60,505 bases of DNA, from contig JAGXFG010000065.1 of assembly GCA_024637395.1 (NCBI GenBank), positions 1 to 60,505 on the forward strand. The letters are read 5' to 3'. Numbering within the stretch: the stretch's first letter is position 1; each line of letters starts with the position of its first letter. The DNA comes from Burkholderiaceae bacterium (GTDB lineage Bacteria > Pseudomonadota > Gammaproteobacteria > Burkholderiales > Burkholderiaceae_E). Below are positions 1-7,648 of the stretch, one piece after another. The translations under genes and the position numbers were made by a program. The notes below the pieces were generated by a model. It was not told the DNA's origin and ran no database searches. It worked only from the letters and a program-made list of their open reading frames with translations.

Positions 1-153
1 CAGCAGAACCGGCACCCAGAAGCCGCCATACCCGCCCATCCAGCCCGCGCCCCACATGCCACCACCATTCATCATGTAGCCGCTCTGCGCAGACGACACG
101 CCGCTGGCGAGTGCGGACGCCGTGCCGAGAACAATGTTAGTCAGGGACTTCAT
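1..153 (-). CDS. Small exported Met/Gly-rich protein, partial (3' end outside window)
   Basis: Reading from an ATG at 153 towards position 1, 51 codons are open and run off the window edge. The first about 22 residues look like a Sec signal peptide (MKSLTN..., then a hydrophobic stretch ending ASGVSSAQS). The mature start is rich in Met, Gly and Trp (GYMMNGGGMWGAGWMGG), followed by a hydrophobic WVPVLL that could open a membrane segment. A strong ribosome site (GAGGAGG) lies 5-6 bases upstream of the ATG and supports a real gene. Small proteins of this look often carry a C-terminal SHOCT-like tail, but that part is not visible here. The nearby cytochrome (928-1458) has a similar Met/Gly segment. 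Function unknown; Met-rich exported segments can bind copper, which is only a suggestion. Confidence 0.7.
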   Translation of the reverse strand, partial: MKSLTNIVLGTASALASGVSSAQSGYMMNGGGMWGAGWMGGYGGFWVPVLL

Positions 154-404
154 AAGACCTCCTCTTTGAGTCAAGACGCTAGAGCCACCGATCTCGGCAC
201 GCGAGGAATCGGCCAGACCCACATTGGGCCATGGTGCTGGGGCGGTCTGTGCGTCAGCGCACCATCGCCGAGCCCAGCCCCAATCCCGATTCTTCGTTCG
301 TTCCCCGCCGCAGCCAGTGTTCGCCAACGCACTGACCTGGCAGCGTCGGGCAAGCATGATGGTCCCTGGCATCGGTGCCCAACTTCAACTTGCCGGAGTA
401 CTTC

Positions 405-845
405 ATGAATTCCTCCTCCTCACCCGCGTCGCGAGCCTACGGATTTAACTGCGAGCTCACAGACATCGGATTCGACCAAGCCGTCATTCGTGTTACCGAG
501 GCACTAAAGGCCGAAGGATTCGGCATCCTCACCGAAATCGATGTCCAGGCGACCATGAAGGCCAAGCTCGGCGTCGATGTTCGACCGTATCGGATCCTTG
601 GCGCGTGCAACCCGCCGCTGGCTCACCGCGCCCTGAACGCCGAACCCGACATCGGATTGCTGCTGCCGTGCAACGTAGTCGTGCGCGAGGTGGCAAACGG
701 GCTCCTGATGGTCGCATTCATGGATCCGGTCGCCGTAATGCAGTTGACCAGCAACCCCGAGGTCGCCAGAGTCGCTCAAGAAGTGCGTGCGCGGCTGCAA
801 CGGGTGAAATCGGAACTCGGCCGTGCCATGGCGAGCCATGAATGA
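405..845 (+). CDS. DUF302 family protein
   Basis: The 146-residue protein matches the DUF302 family in its pattern: an amphipathic start ([15 protein letters not shown]), the [17 protein letters not shown] segment, the [17 protein letters not shown] segment with a conserved Cys, then LLPCNVVV and an aspartate/proline turn (MDPVAVM). No signal peptide is evident, so it is probably cytoplasmic. DUF302 proteins have no agreed biochemical role; they recur in bacterial clusters with cytochromes and metal or sulfur functions. I chose the ATG at 405 because GGAG lies 7 bases upstream; an in-frame GTG at 375 would add ten residues without a better ribosome site. The downstream neighbour is a c-type cytochrome 82 bases away. 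Confidence 0.8.
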   Translation: MNSSSSPASRAYGFNCELTDIGFDQAVIRVTEALKAEGFGILTEIDVQATMKAKLGVDVRPYRILGACNPPLAHRALNAEPDIGLLLPCNVVVREVANGLLMVAFMDPVAVMQLTSNPEVARVAQEVRARLQRVKSELGRAMASHE

Positions 846-927
846 ATTGATTGCGCACCATTGGCCGGGCGTGAGCCCGCCGCTGAAAGTGGTTTGCCCC
901 AGTTTTTAGATCGATCAGGAGACTTGC

Positions 928-1458
928 ATGTTTGCCACCCGCGTTGCGCTCGGTGCTCTTTGCGCCCTACTGCTGGTCACGTCGGCGGTCTCTCAGCCCG
1001 CGCGCCAGCAGAATTCGATGCCCGCATCGGCGGGCGGGCTCGACGGTCCCGCCGGGAACGGCGCTCGCATCTACTTCACAGGGGCGAGCGAGCGCGGCAC
1101 CACGGTCACCTCGACGAGCGCCGCCAACGTTGGCGGCGGGATGATGGGTGGGGGCATGATGGGCGGCTATAGCCAGTGGCTGACTTGCGCGTCCTGCCAC
1201 GGCCCCCAAGGCCGCGGCGGCACCCACTCGATGCACATGTGGGTGATGACGGCGCCGGACATCCGCTATGTCGCGTTGCGCGCCATGCCGGAAATGAAAG
1301 GCCGCCAGCGTCCGTATGGCCTGGACGACTTTCGCAATACGGTCGAGCAAGGTCGGCATCCTGATGGCGAAGAAGTCAAGGCGGAGATGCCGCGTTGGAA
1401 GATGAGCGAAGCGGATCTGGCCGACCTGTTCGCCTTTCTCAAGGCCTTGCCTGAATGA
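928..1458 (+). CDS. Periplasmic monohaem c-type cytochrome with Met/Gly-rich segment
   Basis: 176 residues. Residues 1-22 form a Sec signal peptide ending near AVSQP. A single haem-binding motif, CASCH, sits at 87-91, and Met residues in MPRWKM (154-159) are candidates for the sixth iron ligand. The final helix (EADLADLFAFLKAL) is the usual C-terminal helix of class I cytochromes. Just before the haem site lies GMMGGGMMGG (71-80), an unusual insertion in a cytochrome c and possibly a soft-metal binding patch. A ribosome site (AGGAGA) precedes the ATG. It probably carries electrons in the periplasm; partner unknown. The neighbouring partial gene at 1-153 has a related Met/Gly composition, so the first genes of the window may belong to one metal- or redox-related group. 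Confidence 0.85.
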   Translation: MFATRVALGALCALLLVTSAVSQPARQQNSMPASAGGLDGPAGNGARIYFTGASERGTTVTSTSAANVGGGMMGGGMMGGYSQWLTCASCHGPQGRGGTHSMHMWVMTAPDIRYVALRAMPEMKGRQRPYGLDDFRNTVEQGRHPDGEEVKAEMPRWKMSEADLADLFAFLKALPE

Positions 1459-1532
1459 CGTTGCCGCCGTAAGTCTTGCGCGGGTGAAACCATTCACGTC
1501 ATGATGGCGGATACCCATTTCATATATCGCCA

Positions 1533-3518
1533 GTGCAAGCCCTGATCGACTTCCTCTCGCAGCACCCCGCTGTGGCGCTCGCAGTGGTGTTCGCCGCGGC
1601 CGCGCTCGAGTCCGTCGCCGTGATCGGCACTGTCATCCCAGGCAGTTCGGTGGTCTTCGCAGCCGGCATCCTGATCGGTCTTCAGGTCCTCGATCCATGG
1701 TGGGTGGCAGCGGTGGCCGTGATCGGCGCCACCCTCGGCGACGGCTTCAGCTACTGGCTCGGTCACCACTATCACGACCGGCTGCGCGCCTGGTGGCCGC
1801 TGAGCGCCCATCCCGAGTTATTCGCACGCGGCCAGGCGTACTTCGCAAAGAACGGCGGCAAGAGCGTGTTCCTGGGCCGATTCCTGGGACCGGTGCGCGC
1901 CATCGTCCCCGTGGTCGCGGGTATGTCCGACATGCCGGCGCTGCGGTTCACGGTCGTGAACGTGCTGTCGGCCATCGCCTGGTCGGCCGCGCACCTGCTG
2001 CCCGGCGCGCTCTTTGGCGCTTCGCTGCAATTGGCCGGCGCGGTGAGTTCCCGCCTGGTCATCCTGCTGGCCGGTGTGGTCGCCGTGGTCTGGTTGGGTA
2101 CCGTGCTGCTTCGCTTCACCCAACGAACAGCCTGGCGGCTCGTCAGCCGGCAGCGCGATCGCATCGTGGCATGGGCGCACGCAAGAACCGATTTGCCCTC
2201 GCGCGTCATCCTGTCGCTGCTCGACCCGATGCGGCCCGAGTCGCTCGGGCTGCTCATTGGCGCCTTGCTGCTGCTGGGTGGGGCCTGGCTGTTCCTCGGC
2301 ATCCTGGAGGACGTGGTGTCGAACGACCCGTTGGTGCAGTTCGATCATGTCGTGTTCAGTGCACTGCAGAACCTGCGCACCGTTTGGGCCGACAAGGCAA
2401 TGATCGTGGCCACCGAACTCGGCAGTGCGATGGTTGCGATTCCGGTCATCGCCGCGCTATCGGTGGTGCTCGCCTGGAGGCGCTGCTGGCGCACGCTGGC
2501 GTACTGGTTGACGGCCGTCGGCTTCGCACAGGCGCTGGTCTGGATCCTGAAGATGACCTTGGAGCGTGCGCGGCCGATTGCCATGTACGACGGCGCCGAC
2601 CAGTTCTCATTCCCGAGCGGCCACGCCGCGTCGAGCATCGTGCTCTACGGTTTCCTGGCTTTCCTGCTGGCACACGGACAGCGGCCCAGGCTCAAATGGG
2701 CCCTCACGCTGCTGGCGGCACTGCTGGTCGGTCTGATCGCGTTCTCGCGGCTGTACCTCGGAGCGCACTGGCTATCGGACGTGCTGGCCAGCCTGAGTCT
2801 CGGCACGGCTTGGGTGGCGCTGCTCAGCATCGCCTACCTGCAGCATGTGCGTACCGAGCGCCTGCCGGCCCGCGCCTTGTCGTTCACCGCGTTGGGGACG
2901 CTGATCCTCGCGGGCACGGTGGTGGTTGCGACCCAGCATGGGGCCGACGCCGCCCGCTACGCGCCCCTCCAACCCGCCTCCGAGCTCATGAGCGATTGGC
3001 TGGTGGACGGATGGCAGCGCCTGAGCGTGCGTCGAACCGAGGTCGATGGTGATCATGAGGAACCGCTGGCGGTGCAGTGGGTCGGCACGGAAGATCAGAT
3101 CGCGCAAGTGCTCACAGCAGCCGGCTGGCACAGGCCGCCGGCATGGACGCTGCGCACGACGCTCGTGTGGCTCTTGCCCTCCGCTACCGTCGGGCAGCTC
3201 CCGGTGCTGGCGAAGTTTCACCAGGGCGAGTCGCCGGCGATGATTTTCGAGCGCGAACTGGACCCGTCGCATCGCCTGGTGATTCGCCTTTGGCCGACTT
3301 CCCGCCAGGTCGGGACGGCAAACGATCCACCGGTGGCGCTGTGGATCGGGATGGTGACCAGCGAACGCCTGGAGCATCCGGCCGGCATGGCGACCCTGGT
3401 GATGACGGATCAGGATTTCAGCATGCCGACGGCGCAACTCGCGCAAGCTCTGCAAACTCAAGGCCTGCACCTCACCTTCAAGCGCCGGGACACGACGGCA
3501 GTGTTGTTGGTGCATTGA
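1533..3518 (+). CDS. DedA-PAP2-LssY_C fusion membrane protein
   Basis: 661 residues in three parts. About 1-190 is a DedA/SNARE-associated domain with its typical GTVIPGSSVVFAAG and GRFLGPVRAIVPVVAG segments; this family moves or flips lipid carriers in the inner membrane. About 240-430 is a PAP2 phosphatase with all three signature motifs: K(x6)RP near 339-347, PSGH near 361-364 and SR(x5)H near 405-412, so it should be active on a lipid phosphate. About 480-660 is a soluble LssY_C-type domain. Several hydrophobic helices lie throughout the first two parts. DedA-PAP2 fusions are known in proteobacteria; a role in recycling undecaprenyl or other lipid pyrophosphates is plausible. The start is GTG with a poor ribosome site; no better in-frame start precedes the first membrane segment. 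Confidence 0.85.
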   Translation: MQALIDFLSQHPAVALAVVFAAAALESVAVIGTVIPGSSVVFAAGILIGLQVLDPWWVAAVAVIGATLGDGFSYWLGHHYHDRLRAWWPLSAHPELFARGQAYFAKNGGKSVFLGRFLGPVRAIVPVVAGMSDMPALRFTVVNVLSAIAWSAAHLLPGALFGASLQLAGAVSSRLVILLAGVVAVVWLGTVLLRFTQRTAWRLVSRQRDRIVAWAHARTDLPSRVILSLLDPMRPESLGLLIGALLLLGGAWLFLGILEDVVSNDPLVQFDHVVFSALQNLRTVWADKAMIVATELGSAMVAIPVIAALSVVLAWRRCWRTLAYWLTAVGFAQALVWILKMTLERARPIAMYDGADQFSFPSGHAASSIVLYGFLAFLLAHGQRPRLKWALTLLAALLVGLIAFSRLYLGAHWLSDVLASLSLGTAWVALLSIAYLQHVRTERLPARALSFTALGTLILAGTVVVATQHGADAARYAPLQPASELMSDWLVDGWQRLSVRRTEVDGDHEEPLAVQWVGTEDQIAQVLTAAGWHRPPAWTLRTTLVWLLPSATVGQLPVLAKFHQGESPAMIFERELDPSHRLVIRLWPTSRQVGTANDPPVALWIGMVTSERLEHPAGMATLVMTDQDFSMPTAQLAQALQTQGLHLTFKRRDTTAVLLVH

Positions 3519-3618
3519 GACGCGGTTGGTGGCGTCCGAGATGCCGGTGCCCTTGGAGACCGAGCCGCTGCTGGCGGCCCGGACAGATGAGTTCAACCTC
3601 GCGCTTGAACTGAGCGCA
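3519..3618. terminator. Convergent gene end with weak hairpin
   Basis: The 100 bases between the stop of the DedA-PAP2 gene and the stop of xthA. A short inverted repeat, GTTCAA at 3591-3596 and TTGAAC at 3605-3610, could form a small hairpin between the converging transcripts. It has no T-run, so termination here is only a guess. Confidence 0.25.
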
Positions 3619-4398
3619 TCAAAGCTTGAAGTCGTAATCGACGCAGAGCGGCGCGTGGTCGCTGAAGCGCTCTTCCTTGTAGACCGCGGCGGCGCGTGCC
3701 GCCGCGGCGATCACCGGGGTGGCAACCTGGTAGTCGAGCCGCCAGCCGACGTTCTTGGCCCAGGCCTGGCCGCGGTTGCTCCACCAGGTGTAGCTCTCGC
3801 CGGTGGCCTCGGGATGCAGGCGGCGGTAGACATCGGCCCAGCCAGCTTCGTCGAAAACCCTCGACATCCAGGCGCGTTCCTCGGGCAGGAAGCCGGAGTT
3901 CTTCTGGTTCGACTTCCAGTTCCTGAGGTCCATCTCGGTGTGGGCAATATTCCAGTCGCCGCAGACGATGACCTCGCGGCCTGCCGCACGCAACGCGTGC
4001 AGGTGAGCGATGAACTGATCCATGAACGAGAACTTGGCCGCCTGGCGGGGTTCGCCGCTGGAGCCCGAGGGCAGGTAGAGCGAGACCACTGACAGCTTGC
4101 CGAACAGCGCCTCGAGGTAGCGGCCCTCGCGATCGATGTCGGGAATTCCCAGCCCCTCGATGAGCTGCTCAGGCTGTTTGCGGGCGTAGATCCCGACGCC
4201 GCTGTAGCCCTTCTTCTCGGCATAGTGGAAGTAACCGTGGAAGCCCGGCGGGTTGAGCATCTCCGCGGTCATGTCGGCGGCCTGCGCCTTGAGTTCCTGG
4301 AGGCACACGACATCGGCGTCCTGCGTCTGCAGCCAGGCGAAGAAGCCCTTGCGGGCCGCGGAGCGAATGCCGTTCAAGTTGGCGGTTATGACGCGCAT
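3619..4398 (-). CDS. xthA: Exodeoxyribonuclease III (AP endonuclease)
   Basis: 259 residues, the usual length for XthA. The protein begins MRVITANLNGIRSAARKGF, the family's opening strand with the active-site Asn, and shows LQELKAQ (catalytic Glu near 34), GDWNIAH (Asp/Asn pair) and C-terminal SDHAPL (Asp-His pair). It cuts DNA at abasic sites and removes nucleotides from 3' ends in base excision repair, in the cytoplasm. It is the last gene of a minus-strand run, 11 bases after the GGDEF-EAL gene at 4410-6689. The first 19 bases around its start codon are repeated exactly at 7630-7648, at the end of the other GGDEF-EAL gene (see findings). Confidence 0.95.
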   Translation of the reverse strand: MRVITANLNGIRSAARKGFFAWLQTQDADVVCLQELKAQAADMTAEMLNPPGFHGYFHYAEKKGYSGVGIYARKQPEQLIEGLGIPDIDREGRYLEALFGKLSVVSLYLPSGSSGEPRQAAKFSFMDQFIAHLHALRAAGREVIVCGDWNIAHTEMDLRNWKSNQKNSGFLPEERAWMSRVFDEAGWADVYRRLHPEATGESYTWWSNRGQAWAKNVGWRLDYQVATPVIAAAARAAAVYKEERFSDHAPLCVDYDFKL

Positions 4399-4409
4399 GG
4401 CGCTTGCTC

Positions 4410-6689
4410 TCAGATCACTTGCAACAAGAAGTCGCTGGCGATCTCGTGCTGAGACTCGCGCTCGCCGTGGTACAGGTCGAGCGGACCGGCGGCGAGCAAC
4501 TGCGCAAACTCGGCGGCGGGCATGGGGCGCCCCAATCCGAAGCCCTGCAGCCAGTCGCAGCCCATTTCCCGCAACAACGCGATCTGCGCGCCGGTCTCGA
4601 CCCCTTCGGCCACCACCCGCAAGCCCAGCGCGTGGGCCAGATCCACTACTGCCCGCACGATCGTTTTATCGTCGGCATTGTTCACCGCATCGCGCACGAA
4701 GCTGCGGTCGACCTTGAGTTCGCTCACCGGAAAGCGCTTCAGATACGCCAGCGAAGAGTAGCCCGTTCCAAAATCATCGATCGCCACCGCTACGCCCAAT
4801 GCCTCAATTTGCTCGAGTGCCGACGTGGTCATTTCCAGGTCGTTCATCATCGTCGACTCGGTTATCTCCAGCACCAGCCGCTGCGGCGGCAGGCCCGATT
4901 CGAACAGCGCCGCGCGCACCATCGTCACCAGGTTGCCGTCGCGAAACTGGCGCGCCGACAGATTCACCGAAATCGTCGGCGGTTCCTGTCCGCCGATCCG
5001 CCAGGTCATGGCCTGCGCACACGCGGTGCGCAACACCCACTCCCCGATCGGGACAATCAGCCCGGTATCCTCCGCCACGTCGATGAAGTCTGCCGGCAGA
5101 ACCAGAGTCCCGTCAGCGCGATGCCAGCGAATCAGCGCTTCGGCGCCCACGATCCAACCTTCCAGACCGTCCACAATCGGCTGGTAGTACAACTCGAATG
5201 CGTTCGCTTCGAGTGCGTGGTGCAGCTCGCCGCGCACCGCCACGTAACGCGTTGCGCGCTCGTTGAGTTCCGAGGTGTAGAAATGGATGGCGTTGCCGCC
5301 ACCGAGCTTGGCTGCATACATCGCCGCATCGGCATTGCGGATCAGAATGGCCGCGTCGCTCCCATCACGCGGGCAGACACTTACCCCGATGCTCGCCGAC
5401 AGCAGCGCCTCGCGCCCGTCGACCTCGATTGGACGGCCAAGGGTCTCGAGAATTCGGCTTGCGACCTCCTGCGCCGGATCGGGGCCTGCCGGTTCCGAGA
5501 CCACCACGACAAATTCATCGCCGCCGAGCCGCGCCACGGTATCCTCGGCACGCACACAGGCAAGCAACCGTTCAGCCACCTGCCTGAGCACGGTGTCACC
5601 GACTTCGTGGCCGAGACTGTCGTTGATGTGCTTGAACTCATCCAGATCCAGCAACAGGACCGCGACCGTTTCGCCGGCACGTCCCGAACGCTCGATGGCG
5701 TGCCCGATCCGGTCGCGCAACGACGCCCGGTTCGGCAGCCCGGTCAACTCATCGTGAGAGGCCCGGCGCAGCAACTCCTCCTCGTGCTCCTTGCGCTCGG
5801 AAACGTTTTTCCCGGTGCCGCGATAGCCAGTCAGTTGTCCCGCGCGATTGAAGACTGGTTCGCCCGAGATGCTTCGCCACCGGATCTGTCCGTCAGGGTC
5901 CTGGCGGGCGTACTCATGGTCGCGGAACGAGCGATTGGCACGCAACAACGCGTCGTAATTGTGCTGGTGGCGCTCACCGGTAGCAATCGTGAACTCCTCC
6001 GGGGTCTTCCCCGACATATCCTCGAGCCTGCCACCGGTCAGCTCGAAGTAGGACGGCGACAGATAGGTGAGCCGGCGCTCGGCGTCGCGCTCCCAGATCC
6101 AGTCGGCGGAGAGCTCGTTGAGGCGCCGGAAGCGTTCCTCATTGGCGATCAATTCGGCCCGTTCGCGTTGTAGTTCCACGTTGGCGCGCCGCAGCGCCCG
6201 CACGGGCACGAGCAGGAGCGTCAGATAGGTCAGCGCACCAAGCACCGCGCCGGCCAGGCCGGCGAGCGCGGTGCCGAACCACAGTTGGAGCGCCGAATGG
6301 ATTACTACGACCTTGCCCAACACGTGGCCGGAATCGTAGATCGGTGCGACACCGGACACGACCGGGCCTGACGAGACCGGGCCCAGGGCCAGCAACACCG
6401 TGTCCGCCCCGTCATAAACGATGGCGCGATTGTCGTTCAGGTGCACCAGTTGGTGCCGCAACAGTTCCTCGACGCGCTGCAACTGATAGCGCCAGATCTC
6501 GGGGTTGCCGGCAATCAGTTCCGTGAGTGCCTGGGCCTTGATCTCGGCCGTGACCTGGACTTGTTCGACCAGGTTTGCGTGCTTCAGGGTGAAATACCCG
6601 CCGGGCAGCGCCGACGCAATCACCAGCGACAGTACCAGCGCCACCCGCCGCAGGAGCGGAATCATCTGGTCTTGGATGAGTGCATTCAT
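4410..6689 (-). CDS. Membrane PAS-GGDEF-EAL cyclic-di-GMP protein
   Basis: 759 residues. A membrane helix at about 12-32, an extracytoplasmic region to about 130, and a second hydrophobic stretch at about 135-160 frame a periplasmic sensor. Then follow a PAS domain (about 175-300; WIWERDAERRLTYLS), a GGDEF domain with an intact GGDEF near 388-392 and an RxxD-like inhibitory region not clearly seen, and an EAL domain with EALIRW near 515-520 plus the downstream NLSARQF, EITES and DDFGTGYSS motifs. Both synthesis and breakdown of c-di-GMP are possible from sequence. The gene for a PstS-like periplasmic protein lies immediately upstream with a 12-base gap, so the two are surely co-transcribed and may act as receptor and ligand binder. 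From the PAS domain onwards it is a clear paralogue of the protein at 7637-11041. Confidence 0.92.
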   Translation of the reverse strand: MNALIQDQMIPLLRRVALVLSLVIASALPGGYFTLKHANLVEQVQVTAEIKAQALTELIAGNPEIWRYQLQRVEELLRHQLVHLNDNRAIVYDGADTVLLALGPVSSGPVVSGVAPIYDSGHVLGKVVVIHSALQLWFGTALAGLAGAVLGALTYLTLLLVPVRALRRANVELQRERAELIANEERFRRLNELSADWIWERDAERRLTYLSPSYFELTGGRLEDMSGKTPEEFTIATGERHQHNYDALLRANRSFRDHEYARQDPDGQIRWRSISGEPVFNRAGQLTGYRGTGKNVSERKEHEEELLRRASHDELTGLPNRASLRDRIGHAIERSGRAGETVAVLLLDLDEFKHINDSLGHEVGDTVLRQVAERLLACVRAEDTVARLGGDEFVVVVSEPAGPDPAQEVASRILETLGRPIEVDGREALLSASIGVSVCPRDGSDAAILIRNADAAMYAAKLGGGNAIHFYTSELNERATRYVAVRGELHHALEANAFELYYQPIVDGLEGWIVGAEALIRWHRADGTLVLPADFIDVAEDTGLIVPIGEWVLRTACAQAMTWRIGGQEPPTISVNLSARQFRDGNLVTMVRAALFESGLPPQRLVLEITESTMMNDLEMTTSALEQIEALGVAVAIDDFGTGYSSLAYLKRFPVSELKVDRSFVRDAVNNADDKTIVRAVVDLAHALGLRVVAEGVETGAQIALLREMGCDWLQGFGLGRPMPAAEFAQLLAAGPLDLYHGERESQHEIASDFLLQVI

Positions 6690-6701
6690 GGTTGCGGGAG
6701 C

Positions 6702-7505
6702 TCAGGGAATCCAGTGCCCATTGTGCTCGAGCACCTCCTGTCCGGCAGGCGAGCGCACGAACGCGATGAACCGCGCCACGGCGGGGGCCGGTTTCGGGGC
6801 AGTCACGAAGAACAGGCGTTTGAAATACGGATATTGCCCGCTGGCAGCAGCCTTGGGCGTAGGCACCACCCCGTCGAGTTGCAGCGCCCGCAGCGCCCGC
6901 CCTTCGGAGATGATGAGCGCCAACGAACTCGGCCCGACGGCGCCGGGGATCTTCTCCAGATCGTCGGCAGCATCCTGATCATTGACCGAAAAGCGCACTC
7001 CGGGCCGCCCCTCGGCGAGCACCACAGCCGCGCGGACCGCGGGTGAGAGGCTCTTGACCATCTCGGTATCGATGTCGCTCGCCGGCCGCAACACGACTCG
7101 CGCGGGACGCCCATCCGGCCAGGTCTGCTGCCGGTCGGCATAGATGTCGGCCAGTTCGGCGGTAGTGATCGCCTTGGTCGAAGAACTGGCGGCGACTGCG
7201 AACACGAACGGGGTGCGGGCGTATTCGATCTCCTGCAGGCCGAGTCGGCGCTCCGCCTCGTTCATCGGACGCGAGGTCACGGACAGTCCGATGGCGCCGG
7301 CATGCACCGCCTTGATGCTCCCGCCGCTGCCGAGGCTGGGCACGGTGGTGATATGAATCTCCGGATTCTGGCTGGTAAGCGCCTCTGCCAGCAGGTGCAT
7401 CGTGCCCAGCGCAGCACCCGTGCCACCAATCCGGAATTCTTCAGCCGCCACGCCCGTGGCGACTCCCAGGCACAAGGTCAGCGCGATCATGCGCACCCAA
7501 TTCAT
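6702..7505 (-). CDS. PstS-like periplasmic substrate-binding protein
   Basis: 267 residues with a signal peptide (about 1-21, cut near VAAEE). The FRIGGTGAALGTMHLLAEAL start, the GSGGSIKAV loop and the C-terminal FIAFVRSPAGQEVL helix fit the phosphate-binding-like PstS superfamily. No pstC, pstA or pstB transport genes lie nearby; instead the gene is followed after 12 bases by a membrane GGDEF-EAL protein. This suggests sensing rather than transport, as with periplasmic NspS and the GGDEF-EAL protein MbaA of Vibrio cholerae (comparison by arrangement only). The ligand is unknown; the GSGGS loop is compatible with an oxyanion. The start is supported by a strong AAGGAG ribosome site. Confidence 0.85.
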   Translation of the reverse strand: MNWVRMIALTLCLGVATGVAAEEFRIGGTGAALGTMHLLAEALTSQNPEIHITTVPSLGSGGSIKAVHAGAIGLSVTSRPMNEAERRLGLQEIEYARTPFVFAVAASSSTKAITTAELADIYADRQQTWPDGRPARVVLRPASDIDTEMVKSLSPAVRAAVVLAEGRPGVRFSVNDQDAADDLEKIPGAVGPSSLALIISEGRALRALQLDGVVPTPKAAASGQYPYFKRLFFVTAPKPAPAVARFIAFVRSPAGQEVLEHNGHWIP

Positions 7506-7554
7506 CGCTCTACTCCTTCTGGCACCAATTTTCAGCTTGGCGTCATTTCCGTCT

Positions 7555-7566
7555 GACCAAATGGTC
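7555..7566. promoter_or_regulatory. Short palindrome upstream of the PstS-like gene
   Basis: GACCA-AA-TGGTC is an exact 12-base inverted repeat lying 50-61 bases upstream of the PstS-like start, on the promoter side of the ribosome site. On the minus strand a TAGAAT hexamer (5 of 6 to the -10 consensus) lies at about 7588-7593, so the palindrome would fall near the transcription start. It may be an operator, but arms of five bases can occur by chance. Confidence 0.3.
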
Positions 7567-7629
7567 GGGAAGTCGCCGCACCGATTCTACCTTGGGGTTC
7601 CGGGCACCTTGATGATTCCCGGCGCCAGA

Positions 7630-7648
7630 TTGGCGGTTATGACGCGCA
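7630..7648 (-). repeat. 19-bp exact duplicate of the xthA start region
   Basis: TTGGCGGTTATGACGCGCA occurs here and at 4379-4397. At 4379-4397 it encodes the first residues of XthA (MRVITAN on the minus strand). Here it overlaps the end of the large GGDEF-EAL gene, supplies its TAA stop out of frame, and is followed by a short unrelated tail. It is a relic of a duplication that carried a GGDEF-EAL gene together with the first codons of xthA. Confidence 0.85.

Noticed and set aside
4404-6173. Long plus-strand open frame opposite the GGDEF-EAL gene
   Set aside because: Antisense shadow; the minus strand encodes intact GGDEF and EAL domains.
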